A stretch of DNA of 64,000 bases from Trinickia soli (GCF_002879855.1 NZ_PNYB01000004.1:248001-312000); one strand, 5' to 3'; shown: positions 29,324-37,490, numbered from the stretch's first letter. Made by a program: numbers and translations. Notes: generated from the letters alone by a model not told the origin.

Positions 29324-30181
29324 ATGGAACCGATCCCTTTCGCCGTCTCAGGACTCACCGCCGAGGACCTCGCCACGCTGGCGCTGGCCAAACGGGCGCT
29401 CGAAACGCAGCCGCTGACGATGAAACTCGCCGCGGCCGTCGGCGCGCCGATCGAGCGGCTCATGACGCGGTTGCCGGCGCTCGCGCAGGACACGATCGCC
29501 GACGCGACGCGGCGCGCGCTCGACAAAACCCTGCAGGCGGCTGTTGCGACGCTCGGCGCGCCCTATCTGACCGGCAGCGAGGGCACGTCCGCGCCCGGCG
29601 CCGCCGAGAACGCCAAGCCGCGCGATTGGCTGCATAAAGTCGCCGTCGCCACGACCGGAGCTGCCGGCGGCGCGTTCGGCTTGCTGGCGCTGCCGGCCGA
29701 GTTGCCCGTGACGACCACGCTGATGTTCCGGTCGATTTGCGACATCGCGCGCAGCGAAGGCGAGGATTTGCGCGCCGCCGAAGCGCGGCTGCAGTGCCTC
29801 GCCGTCTTCGGTATGGGCCGCAGCGCGAAGGATGAGGAGACCGACCTCGGTTATTTCATTGCGCGCGGCGCACTCGCGCAGGCGATTTCGAAAGCGTCGT
29901 CGGAATTGGCGAGCAAGGGCGTCGCAGCGCATGGGGCGCCGGCACTGGTGCGTTTGATGAACACCATTGCCGCGCGTTTTTCGGCGCAGGTGAGCGAGCA
30001 GGTCGCGGCGAAGTCGATCCCGGCGATCGGCGCCGTGCTGGGCGCTGTCGTCAACACCGTGTTCATCGATCACTTTCAGCAAACGGCGCACGGGCATTTC
30101 GCCGTGCGTCGGCTCGAACGCCGCTACGGCGCCGACGCCGTGCAGGCCGCCTATCGCGCCGTGGAGTCCACCTCGACCTGA
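29324..30181 (+). CDS. EcsC-family protein
   Basis: 285 residues from MEPIPFAVSGLTAED. The EcsC-like region spans about 30-280, with hydrophobic glycine/alanine-rich segments (GAAGGAFGLLALPAELPVTTTLMFRS near residue 115) and IPAIGAVLGAVVNTVFIDHFQ near the C-terminus. EcsC proteins are membrane-associated and of unknown molecular function; some Bacillus homologues relate to protein export regulation. Its 3' end overlaps the convergent esterase gene by 31 bases. It starts 135 bases from the divergent MFS gene. Confidence 0.86.
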   Translation: MEPIPFAVSGLTAEDLATLALAKRALETQPLTMKLAAAVGAPIERLMTRLPALAQDTIADATRRALDKTLQAAVATLGAPYLTGSEGTSAPGAAENAKPRDWLHKVAVATTGAAGGAFGLLALPAELPVTTTLMFRSICDIARSEGEDLRAAEARLQCLAVFGMGRSAKDEETDLGYFIARGALAQAISKASSELASKGVAAHGAPALVRLMNTIAARFSAQVSEQVAAKSIPAIGAVLGAVVNTVFIDHFQQTAHGHFAVRRLERRYGADAVQAAYRAVESTST

Positions 30182-31110
30182 GCGGTGCGCTCGGCCGCGT
30201 GCAGACGGATGAATTGCGCCGCCCGCTCGAGCGCGGCCTTTGCCTCTGGCACGTAAGGCGTCCAAAGATGCCAAACATGCGGCATTGCAGGCCACACCTC
30301 GAACTCGACCTTCACGCCCGCGGCGCGTGCGCCGTCGGCGACGCGGCGCGCATCGTCGAGCAACACTTCGGTGCTGCCGACCTGAATCAGGAGCGGCGGC
30401 AACCCGGTGAAATCGGCATAAAGCGGAGAGAGATAGGGGTCGGTAGGATCCGCATCGCCAATATAGAACCGCGCCGCGCGACCGATTGCAGCGCCGCAGA
30501 ACATCGGGTCGAGCCCGTCGTTCGACTCGATCGTCGCCCCCGTTGCCGCGAGGTCGGTCCACGGAGAAAACAGTACGCCGGCCGCCGGCAACGGATCGCC
30601 CGCATCGCGCAACGCAACGAGCGTCGCCAGGGCAAGGCCGCCGCCCGCCGAATCTCCGGCGATCACGATCGACTCGGCAGGCGTGCCGTCGGCGAGCAAC
30701 GCTCGATAGGCCGCCAGCGCATCCTCGAGCGCCGCAGGAAAGGGATGCTCGGGCGCCAGACGGTAATCGAGCGAAAACGTGCGCGCGCCCGAGCGCGCAG
30801 CGAGGCGAAAGACGAGGGGCCGGTGCGAGGCCGGAGAACAGAAGTAATAGCCGCCGCCGTGGCAATACAACATCGTGCGCACTGCTACGTGTTGCGCGAG
30901 GTCGGCCTCGCGTTCGAGCCACTCGCCCCGCAACGGGGCATCGGCGGCTCGATCGCGCACGACGAGCCGCCAGCCGGCTGGCACCGACACCCGTCGCAGG
31001 CGAGCAGCGGCGTGGGCGCGGGCGCGCTCCACGCTCACATGCGGTTTGAGCGTTTCGGGACGGAACTGCCGTTTGAGCAGCCAGCAGGCCACCGCGCTTT
31101 GCCAGCTCAT
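30151..31110 (-). CDS. Alpha/beta hydrolase, hormone-sensitive-lipase (HSL) family esterase
   Basis: 319 residues from MSWQSAVACWLLKRQF; a GTG five codons earlier is possible. The oxyanion motif HGGGYYFCSPASHRP lies near residue 85 and the nucleophile elbow GDSAGGGLALA near 155. A C-terminal Asp (EVLLDDARR) and His (MPHVWHLW) complete the triad. HSL-type (family IV) esterases hydrolyse short-chain esters. The C-terminal codons overlap the end of the convergent EcsC gene by 31 bases. It has no signal peptide, so it is probably cytosolic. Confidence 0.92.
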   Translation of the reverse strand: MSWQSAVACWLLKRQFRPETLKPHVSVERARAHAAARLRRVSVPAGWRLVVRDRAADAPLRGEWLEREADLAQHVAVRTMLYCHGGGYYFCSPASHRPLVFRLAARSGARTFSLDYRLAPEHPFPAALEDALAAYRALLADGTPAESIVIAGDSAGGGLALATLVALRDAGDPLPAAGVLFSPWTDLAATGATIESNDGLDPMFCGAAIGRAARFYIGDADPTDPYLSPLYADFTGLPPLLIQVGSTEVLLDDARRVADGARAAGVKVEFEVWPAMPHVWHLWTPYVPEAKAALERAAQFIRLHAAERTAQVEVDSTAR

Positions 31111-31210
31111 CGCGGCACACCCCACGAATGACGATCGACAATCGCCATGTTAAGCGCACCGGTGCCGCCGTATTGGACGCGAGCGGACACTCCCGAACGT
31201 TAAACGCGCG

Positions 31211-31642
31211 TTATTGCGGTGTGACCTGGCCGCGAATCTCGCCAGCCGGGTTCGCCTTGGTGTGGACGTTGAAGTACCACTTGCCGGCCGTGAGCTCGTT
31301 TACCTGCTGGTCCGTCAAGGTTTGCTCGCCGGAGATCGGGCTTGCCAATTTGTCTTTCGGGATAGGAACGACGGGTGCAGCGTTACTACCCACGGCCGCG
31401 GGCCCGTGGAAATGCGCCGCTGTGGCCGGGCCCGTCAGGCCTTCGTAGGTGATGTGCCACTTGAGCACTTTGCTCGACGTATCTAGCTGGCCCTCCAGCG
31501 CGCCGCTCCCCTTGGATGTGGTGGGCGGCACCTCGCTCGACGGTTGCAGATTCGCCTTGAGCGCGACCGTATCGGCCAGAGCAGCGCCGGACGCGAACGC
31601 CCACAACAGTACGGCGACATTTAACTTTCGCATTGCATGCAT
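31211..31642 (-). CDS. CHRD-domain exported protein
   Basis: 143 residues with a signal peptide (residues 1-24, cleaved after ALA-DT). The CHRD domain follows: LQPSSEVPPTTSKGSGALEG, WHITYEGLTGPATAAHFHGPA and a closing WYFNVHTKANPAGEIRGQV. CHRD domains bear a beta-barrel fold first seen in chordin, and bacterial members are periplasmic proteins of unknown function. The ATG has a ribosome site (AGGGGAATAAC). It stands alone on the minus strand, with short non-coding gaps on both sides. Confidence 0.9.
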   Translation of the reverse strand: MHAMRKLNVAVLLWAFASGAALADTVALKANLQPSSEVPPTTSKGSGALEGQLDTSSKVLKWHITYEGLTGPATAAHFHGPAAVGSNAAPVVPIPKDKLASPISGEQTLTDQQVNELTAGKWYFNVHTKANPAGEIRGQVTPQ

Positions 31643-31757
31643 GTTATTCCCCTGTCAGTAGACGCCGCCGATGCCGTCGCATCCGCATCACACCCGCGGC
31701 CTCCCACATACTAGAACAATCAGCGACAGCGCGCGTCCGAGCGCACCAACCTGCCGC

Positions 31758-32150
31758 TCAGCAGACCTTGCGGAACATCGTGTCGACGACCGTGCCCGGG
31801 CTGACGGCAACCCATGCCGAATCGGGCGAGCGCAACGCACCCGCCGGCGCACCGTGCGCATCCAGATAATGCGTTTCGAGCGGGCGCCACTGCTTGCCGG
31901 CGCAATCGACTTGATATCGCATAACCGACACGGCGACGGGCGCATTCGCGCCGGGCATCATCGCGGGCGCCTTCCAGGTCGTTTTCGCCGTGTATTCGAC
32001 GTAGCCGTCGGAATCGGTTGCAACGCTATCGATATCGACGGCGTAGGCCAGGTCGCTGGCGCTCTTCAATGCGGTCCATTGGGTGGCGTCAGCGTAGGCC
32101 ATGGAGCCAAGCGCGACCGAAGCGACAATAAGTGGACGGAGCCAATTCAT
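31758..32150 (-). CDS. Small exported protein, surface-adhesin-E-like
   Basis: 130 residues with an N-terminal signal (LRPLIVASVALGSMAYA, cleaved near residue 20). The mature part has the pattern YAVDIDSVATDSDGYVEYTAKTTW and MRYQVDCAGKQWRPLE, which resembles the surface-adhesin protein E family of Gram-negative bacteria. Cysteines near 84 and 130 could form one disulfide. The molecular role is unknown. It lies between the CHRD gene and the lytic transglycosylase gene on the same strand, but the gaps (115 and 227 bases) suggest separate units. Confidence 0.65.
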   Translation of the reverse strand: MNWLRPLIVASVALGSMAYADATQWTALKSASDLAYAVDIDSVATDSDGYVEYTAKTTWKAPAMMPGANAPVAVSVMRYQVDCAGKQWRPLETHYLDAHGAPAGALRSPDSAWVAVSPGTVVDTMFRKVC

Positions 32151-32377
32151 GTTCTGTTTCCCGACGTTCGAAATTGGCCCGGCGTTGCGAATTCGCTAAT
32201 TATTTTGGAGTCCTGCATATTTTGCCGCATGACGTCTCGGATTCTAGCAGAGCATGCAAGAAGTGCGACGTCCCATATCCGGTAAATCAGGGGGTCTTGG
32301 CGCAAAGTGCGGGGTTTGCGCACCGGTGTTGCTGAAAAGAGCCGAAAGCGGAATGGGCGCACGCGACGCCGCGCCAT

Positions 32378-33052
32378 TCACTGCTGCGATGCGCTCGTGC
32401 CGGTGGCGGCGTCGGCATCGCTCGCCGCGCCAGCCGTTTGGAAATCCTTCACGCGCAGACTCACCTTTCGTGCATAGGCGGTCGAGCCGCCATAGCTTTT
32501 GAGAGCAGCGTCAAGGTCGCCGCGTGCCGATTCCAGGTAGCCGTGCAAAATGGCCGAGCCGGCTTCGATGTTCGCAGCCGGCTCGGTCAGGTCGAGATTT
32601 TTGACGAGACGCTTATGTGCGGCAGGCACGACCTGCATCAGGCCCGTCGCACCGTGGGCACCGTGCGCGTGATCCCGAAAGCGCGACTCGATCGAGATGA
32701 TCGCCAACACGAGTGCCGGCGGCAACGAGTACTTGGAAGCCGACGACATGACCGCCGACGAGATCTGCTCTGCTTTCGCGCGGGCCAGCCCGAACTTCTG
32801 GGTCAGCAGGTCGCGCACCCGCTGCATTTGCCCGACGGCGGGGCCGCTTGCCGCAGCCGGAGCATCGGCCGCCGGCTTTGCGGCGACGCCGGCGCGCTCC
32901 ACGGCGAGCGTCTCATCGACGACCGGGTCACCTCCCGAGCGCGCGGCAACCGAGGCCGCCGCTACGTTGGCGCGTGATGTTTCGGACTCCTGCGCAATCG
33001 CGGGTGCGATCAGACCAAAACAGATGAACAAGGCGCAAAGAAATCGGGGCAT
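32378..33052 (-). CDS. Lytic transglycosylase (SLT domain), exported
   Basis: 224 residues from MPRFLCALFICFG. The upstream in-frame ATG lies inside the -10 box and cannot be in the mRNA. A signal peptide ends near AIAQ-ES. A low-complexity linker follows, then the goose-lysozyme-like SLT domain with catalytic Glu in ALVLAIISIESRFRDHAHG near residue 125 and GATGLMQVVPAAHKRL. It would cleave peptidoglycan to 1,6-anhydro products in the periplasm. The C-terminus ends in an Ala/Asp/Ser-rich tail. There is no gene partner on the same strand. Confidence 0.92.
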   Translation of the reverse strand: MPRFLCALFICFGLIAPAIAQESETSRANVAAASVAARSGGDPVVDETLAVERAGVAAKPAADAPAAASGPAVGQMQRVRDLLTQKFGLARAKAEQISSAVMSSASKYSLPPALVLAIISIESRFRDHAHGAHGATGLMQVVPAAHKRLVKNLDLTEPAANIEAGSAILHGYLESARGDLDAALKSYGGSTAYARKVSLRVKDFQTAGAASDADAATGTSASQQ

Positions 33053-33080
33053 GAACAGTCGGGATGAGGCGATGCGCCGC

Positions 33081-33109
33081 ATTATAGCGGCTCAAATCAG
33101 ATCGTTCAG
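33081..33109 (-). promoter_or_regulatory. Sigma-70 promoter of the lytic transglycosylase gene
   Basis: On the minus strand, -35 CTGAAC (33104-33109), a 17-base spacer and a perfect -10 TATAAT (33081-33086) are visible. The -10 overlaps the first in-frame ATG (33080-33082), so transcription should begin near 33074 and the protein at 33052. Confidence 0.6.
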
Positions 33110-33685
33110 AGGGTTCGATTGATTTGTCTGCCCAATAAATCGCACCCTTTCGAACTTACCGATCAGCCTTTCGATTCAAGCACTTACCGTCCCGCGCGGC
33201 ACGCTTCCTGCAAAATGAAGCACGCACGCCGGCATCACGACGGCCGGCGTGGCCGATTGGGTTTGGCCGAAGCGCCGCCGCAACTCAATCGCATCGACCT
33301 GGCCCGTCGTGACCTCAATTGTTGATTTATTTCTTGCAAGCTTCTCCGCCTTTTGTGCCCATGCTTTCATACACAGCACAGTTGTCCGAAAAAGCCGTAT
33401 CCCAAACATCGGACATGACACACTTGCCAACACTAAAGCTTTCATCCGACCTATCACCGATAGCGCGCGGGTCTCATAACGCTGACGTTATGAGTAACAA
33501 CACTAAACAAATTCGCTAATTCTGTAAGCAAAAATTGCTCTGCAACAACACGCCGAATAATCACGTCATAAAGCGCCAAACATTCCCGACTTCCGGCTCG
33601 CCTTGTTGCTCGCCCCCAAGCGCAATGGTTCTATCTCTGTGCATCCAAGCAACCCAAAACACGCCAGTCAGGGGAAGGGATAGAC
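33083..33685. other. AT-richer 603-base intergenic region before the ATP-grasp operon
   Basis: No gene was recognised. The left end holds the lytic transglycosylase promoter. A 9-bp hairpin lies at 33225-33251 (arms CACGCCGGC/GCCGGCGTG) and a perfect 9-bp dyad at 33473-33494. The segment is visibly richer in A and T than its neighbours, with runs such as CAAAAATTGC near 33530. Short open frames of 60-93 codons occur on both strands but lack ribosome sites and family resemblance. The right end carries the ribosome site GGGGAAGGGA of the ATP-grasp gene. Confidence 0.6.
33473..33494. promoter_or_regulatory. Perfect 9-base dyad, candidate operator
   Basis: CTCATAACG (33473-33481), a 4-base spacer CTGA, and CGTTATGAG (33486-33494) form a perfect inverted repeat about 190 bases upstream of the ATP-grasp start. 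Its size and symmetry suit a dimeric regulator, but no regulator gene is adjacent. There is no T-run on either side, so it is not a terminator. Confidence 0.5.
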
Positions 33686-34780
33686 ATGCCGAACATAGCC
33701 GAACCCGATCCGCACCGATCGGGCCCGATCGAGCGAGCCGGCTGCGATAGCGCAGCACTCGTGCTGCTTCACGCTGCCCGCACGACACGGACGGCGCGCG
33801 TCGAGGCTCGCGCGGCGGCAAACGGCGAGCATTCGGACGGCCGCGTGCCTTCGCCGCCGCGCGTGGCGCTCGAGACGGCCCTGCGAGCCACATGGCGCAC
33901 CGCAAAGCGCCTCATGCCCGACACCCTTTTTCTCGCGCTTTCCCATTGGCGTCGCGTCGGCCGTATTCCCCGCCTGGCTGCGCCCCAGACGTTCAACGAA
34001 TTCATCCTGCAACGCTGTCGGAATCCGGAACCGCATTGGACCCTGCTCGCCGATAAGCTCGCGGTGCGCGAGTTCGTCAAAGAACGTATCGGCGAAGAAC
34101 ACCTGATCGAGCTGATCGCAACGCCCGACGTGTTCGATCGCGCCGTATTCGACGCGCTGCCCACCGCATTCGTCATGAAAGCGAATCATGGCTGCGGCTA
34201 CGTCAGGATCGTCGAAGATAAACAGCGCGTTTCATTCGAAGAATTGAGCTGCCTTGCCAATCAATGGCTCGCCGAGGATTTTTCACGCGCTTCCCGCGAA
34301 CGGCACTATCGACCGATCAAGCCGAAGCTTTACTTCGAACGATTGCTGCTCGATTGCAATGGGCATGTGCCGGCCGATCTGAAGATGAATATGTTCGGCC
34401 GAGACGCGAACGGAAAACCCATTATCTACGCGGGCATCGTTTCCGACCGTTTCGGCACGCCGCATGGCGACGTGTTCGATGTCGATTGGAATCGCGTCGA
34501 TATCGCCGTCGGCCACTATCCGCAAAGCAGAGTTCCGCTGCCCGTCCCTCCGCACTGGGACGAAATCATTCGTCTCGCCACACGTCTCGCGGACGGCCTC
34601 GGCTTTGTACGCGTCGACCTTTACGTGCCCGACGGCAAAGTGTTTTTCGGCGAACTGACTTTCACGCCAGGCGCCGGCGTGTTCCCGTTCCATCCCGATC
34701 GAATCGACTACGAATGGGGGCGCCTCTTCAAGGACATGCTCGACGAAGAGCGACGCACGAACCTCAAAGATTTTAACTAA
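33686..34780 (+). CDS. TupA-like ATP-grasp domain protein
   Basis: 364 residues. The first ~75 are an Ala/Arg-rich extension of unknown role. The core resembles the TupA-like ATP-grasp family (named from teichuronopeptide synthesis): APQTFNEFILQRC near 100, LLADKLAVREFVKERIG near 120, the nucleotide-binding AFVMKANHGCGYVRIVEDK near 161, PKLYFERLLLD near 213, and RVDLYVPDGKVFFGELTF near 309 with metal-binding acidic residues. ATP-grasp ligases join a carboxylate to an amine or similar nucleophile using ATP. It is the first gene of a three-gene operon, with a good ribosome site. A ligase or glycoconjugate role is inferred; the substrate is unknown. Confidence 0.82.
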   Translation: MPNIAEPDPHRSGPIERAGCDSAALVLLHAARTTRTARVEARAAANGEHSDGRVPSPPRVALETALRATWRTAKRLMPDTLFLALSHWRRVGRIPRLAAPQTFNEFILQRCRNPEPHWTLLADKLAVREFVKERIGEEHLIELIATPDVFDRAVFDALPTAFVMKANHGCGYVRIVEDKQRVSFEELSCLANQWLAEDFSRASRERHYRPIKPKLYFERLLLDCNGHVPADLKMNMFGRDANGKPIIYAGIVSDRFGTPHGDVFDVDWNRVDIAVGHYPQSRVPLPVPPHWDEIIRLATRLADGLGFVRVDLYVPDGKVFFGELTFTPGAGVFPFHPDRIDYEWGRLFKDMLDEERRTNLKDFN

Positions 34781-34791
34781 GGAAGCCCGAT

Positions 34792-35535
34792 ATGAACGAT
34801 AAGACCAAGCCACCGGGTGAGGAATCGGTTTCTCTCGCGCTTGCGCAGATCGAGCGATCGCTGCGCGGATCGACCGAGATCGACGCTATCGCGGACCCCA
34901 CATTGCGCGCCACCTATGTCAAAGGACTTGGGTGGATGCAGCGATTCATCATGCGGCCTCATGCCGATCTTGGGCGCAAAGGCGCCGTCTGCCCTTTCGC
35001 GAAGCCGGCGCATGAAGAGCGCGCTTTGCTGTTTTGCGCCTTCGATGCCGCGGACATGTCGTTCGATATCTACATCGACACGTTGATGCGAATGCCGCGA
35101 GTGTTCGATCAGTTGGCCACACAGCGGGCGGAATCGAGCGACTTGCTATCGCTCGCGATCTTTCCGATCGGCTTGAACGCCGACACCTATTACAAATTCA
35201 TCGATTGCGCGCATGCAATTCTGAAGCCGTTTTATATGGAGTGCGGCCTGATGCTCGGCGAGTTTCATCCCGCCAGCACGGTGGCCGGTGCGCATTCTCC
35301 GACATTTCGGCCGATGCGCGCGGACGTGCCGCTGTTCGTGATTCGCGCGATGGCGCTGCACGATGCGCTGTTCATCGACGGCGAATCGACGTCGCTCGGC
35401 ATGCGCGTGCATGAACTCGAATGCTACCTGCGGTGGAATGCGCATCGCTTGGCCACAAGTGAAGCGCAGCACATCGAGGCGCGGCTCGCGCAACGCAAAG
35501 CGCAGTTGTTTGACGATTCCGTCGCAACCGTTTGA
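34792..35535 (+). CDS. Uncharacterised protein with CPF motif (possibly DUF6875)
   Basis: 247 residues; I do not recognise a proven function. It lacks signal and membrane segments. Visible features are a CPFAKPA motif near residue 67, FDIYIDTLMRMP near 90, LGEFHPAST near 155 and SPTFRPMRADVPLFVIRAMA near 169. The last two read like the conserved core of small proteins found in biosynthetic clusters that I associate tentatively with DUF6875. It starts 11 bases after the ATP-grasp stop with an AAGGA site and is followed by the methyltransferase. The Cys, His and Asp residues could form an active or metal site. Confidence 0.75.
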   Translation: MNDKTKPPGEESVSLALAQIERSLRGSTEIDAIADPTLRATYVKGLGWMQRFIMRPHADLGRKGAVCPFAKPAHEERALLFCAFDAADMSFDIYIDTLMRMPRVFDQLATQRAESSDLLSLAIFPIGLNADTYYKFIDCAHAILKPFYMECGLMLGEFHPASTVAGAHSPTFRPMRADVPLFVIRAMALHDALFIDGESTSLGMRVHELECYLRWNAHRLATSEAQHIEARLAQRKAQLFDDSVATV

Positions 35536-35579
35536 TCGACGGCTTGATCCATAACCTTTTGAAGCGAGGATATCCAGCA

Positions 35580-36608
35580 ATGGAAGAATTGTCGTGGGAA
35601 GAGTGGCAATCGCTGTGTGAAATGATGAACGGCTACATCAAGACGCAGGTGCTCTCGAGCGCATGCGACCTTGGCGTATTCGATGCGATCGAACGCGGCG
35701 CAACGCTGGCCTCATTGCCACGGCAATTGGAGATCGACGCGCATGGCTGCCGCGTACTGGTGCTCGGCTTGAAGCAATTGAAGCTGATTGAAGTCGACGA
35801 TACCGGCAAGATGACGAACTCGGCGCTCGCGCGACGCTGCCTGCTGCGCGGGTCTGCGCAATCGATGGTGCCCTTCGTTCATTTGAACGACAAGATTCAA
35901 CATCGCGCTTGCCTGCATTTCACGCAGGCTTTGCGCGAAGGGCGCAACGCGGGTCTCGACGAGTTCCCTGGCGATGCGCCGACGCTCTATGGGCGCATGG
36001 CGGTCGATCCCGCATTGGAACGTCTCTTTCATGACGGGATGGGCGCTTATACGAGGCTGTCGCCGCGCATGATGGCGGTGAAGGAGTTCGGTGAAGTGAC
36101 GAGGCTGCTCGACGTCGGCGGCGGCGACGGCACCAATGCGATTCGCCTCTGCGAACGCTATCCGTCGTTGAAGGTGACCCTGATCGACTTGCCATCCGTG
36201 ATCGAGAAAGCGCGCGAGAACATTCGGGCGCAGGGCCTGTCGGACCGCGTCACGTGCGAAGCCGTCGACATGTTCACAGATTCGTGGCCCCAAGGCTGCG
36301 ATGGCGTGATTTTTTCGCATGTCCTCGAAATCTTTTCACCCGAGAAGATCCAGTTTCTGTATCAGAAATCGCGCGCTTATCTGCGGGACGCGGGCCAGTT
36401 GTTCGTCTGGTCGCTCATGTGCGATGACGATGAGACGGGCGGTTTGCAGTCGGTCAAGTCGTCGCTCTACTTCGTCACCGTCGCGAGCGGCCAGGGCATG
36501 GCGTATCCGGCGCGAGACCACATCAAGTGGTTGAACGATGCAGGCTTCGAGGTCACCGCCGAATACGACGCTCGGACCATCGATCATTGCGCGCTCGTGG
36601 CGCGCTGA
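35580..36608 (+). CDS. O-methyltransferase, acetylserotonin/plant-OMT-like (PF00891-type)
   Basis: 342 residues from MEELSWEEWQSLC, chosen because AGCGAGGA precedes it; a longer frame overlaps the upstream gene. An N-terminal winged-helix dimerisation domain (about 10-95: LGVFDAIERGATLASLPRQL) precedes the SAM domain. Motif I is LLDVGGGDGTNAIRL near 177, LIDLPSVIEKA near 201, and SHVLEIFSPEKI near 246 occupies the place of the catalytic helix. This class methylates hydroxyl groups on aromatics, polyketides and similar small molecules. As last gene of the operon with the ATP-grasp and CPF proteins, it would decorate their product. Confidence 0.88.
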   Translation: MEELSWEEWQSLCEMMNGYIKTQVLSSACDLGVFDAIERGATLASLPRQLEIDAHGCRVLVLGLKQLKLIEVDDTGKMTNSALARRCLLRGSAQSMVPFVHLNDKIQHRACLHFTQALREGRNAGLDEFPGDAPTLYGRMAVDPALERLFHDGMGAYTRLSPRMMAVKEFGEVTRLLDVGGGDGTNAIRLCERYPSLKVTLIDLPSVIEKARENIRAQGLSDRVTCEAVDMFTDSWPQGCDGVIFSHVLEIFSPEKIQFLYQKSRAYLRDAGQLFVWSLMCDDDETGGLQSVKSSLYFVTVASGQGMAYPARDHIKWLNDAGFEVTAEYDARTIDHCALVAR

Positions 36609-36621
36609 TGTCGCCTTAGGC

Positions 36622-36929
36622 TCACGCCTCCAACTGCTCGAGGACCTTGCGCTTCGTTTCGACGCCGAGAAAGTGGACCGTCAACGCCGCAAGGAACGGC
36701 ACGGCCGCGAGGATATAGAACGCCATGTTGAGGTTGCCGCCGATCATCGTCTTCGAAACGATCGTCGGCGCAAAGATCGCGGCCACCTTCAACCATGCCC
36801 CGCCCATACCGCAACCCAGTGCACGAATGCTCGTGGGGTACAACTCCGGCGTGTAGACGTAGGCCGTGATGAACCCGCTCGCCAAAAACCCGAGCGCCAA
36901 CGCACCGCGATCGGCCCATCCCTGCGATC
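36622..36929 (-). pseudogene. Decapitated MFS transporter remnant
   Basis: About the last 100 codons of an MFS (sugar/metabolite:H+ symporter-like) transporter. Visible are ALGFLASGFITAYVYTPELY, then TSIRALGCGMGGAWL, a further helix FYILAAVPFLAALTVHF, and the natural-looking end GVETKRKVLEQLEA. Full-length relatives have roughly 430 residues, so three quarters are missing. Upstream the frame hits a stop at about 36930, with no start or other helices. It faces the methyltransferase gene tail-to-tail 13 bases away. It marks the 3' boundary of the inserted ATP-grasp cassette or of a deletion. Confidence 0.8.
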
Positions 36930-37113
36930 AATCAATGTTCAGATGGATGGACTGTCGATAGCGCTTGCAGGGCTGTGGTATCGGGCGCATGCTCAGTGCA
37001 CGCCTTGACACTGAGGCGTGCGGAAATCGAGCGCGCCCGGAAGCGGAGCGAAAACGACGCCCGCATCAATGTCAGTGCCAGCAAGCGGCCGTTATACCTG
37101 TCAGGAGGGAGAG

Positions 37114-37383
37114 ATGAGGACAAGTGATGCGACACTCAACTTTCCCAATCCCAGTCGCACCTACGACGCTTCCAGACACTGTGTGTGCTTCTGGGGCTAC
37201 GACAATTCTTCGCGCGAGATTACCTTTCTGGTCGAGGATGCGATGCTGGCGAAACTGAACTCCGACATGGATTCTGGCGAGCCCGCGTTGCTTGCGGCCT
37301 TCGACCGCAACCGCGACCAGATTCTGGCGCTCGCCAGAGACCTTTATAAGAGCGGGCCCCAGGTGAGGTACACGATCTCGTGA
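37114..37383 (+). CDS. DUF1488 family protein
   Basis: 89 residues. The start MRTSDATLNFPNPSRTYD is preceded by the strong site AGGAGGGAG, and the frame continues upstream without support. The pattern FPNPSRTYDASRHCVCFWGYD, then FLVEDAML and AAFDRNRDQI, fits the DUF1488 family of small proteobacterial proteins of unknown role, related to YedD-like stress proteins in Burkholderia. It is alone between the MFS remnant and ssb. The segment GCACGCCT (36998-37005) / AGGCGTGC (37014-37021) before it is an 8-bp hairpin without a T-run. Confidence 0.8.
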   Translation: MRTSDATLNFPNPSRTYDASRHCVCFWGYDNSSREITFLVEDAMLAKLNSDMDSGEPALLAAFDRNRDQILALARDLYKSGPQVRYTIS

Positions 37384-37490
37384 GTGCCGCGCGGCGCGCT
37401 GCGGGCCAAGATCCGCAAGGCGGCGTTTGGAAAGCCTCGACCTCCTACGAAGGCAACACCCGCGGCTGGCAACGGCCCGGGCGAGAGATC

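Noticed and set aside
33176-33479. Short frames of 76-93 codons on both strands in the spacer before the ATP-grasp gene
   Set aside because: No ribosome sites, no recognised motif, and they overlap each other; a small gene cannot be excluded but is unsupported.
36998-37021. Terminator after the MFS remnant
   Set aside because: An 8-bp hairpin is present but no T-run follows on either strand.
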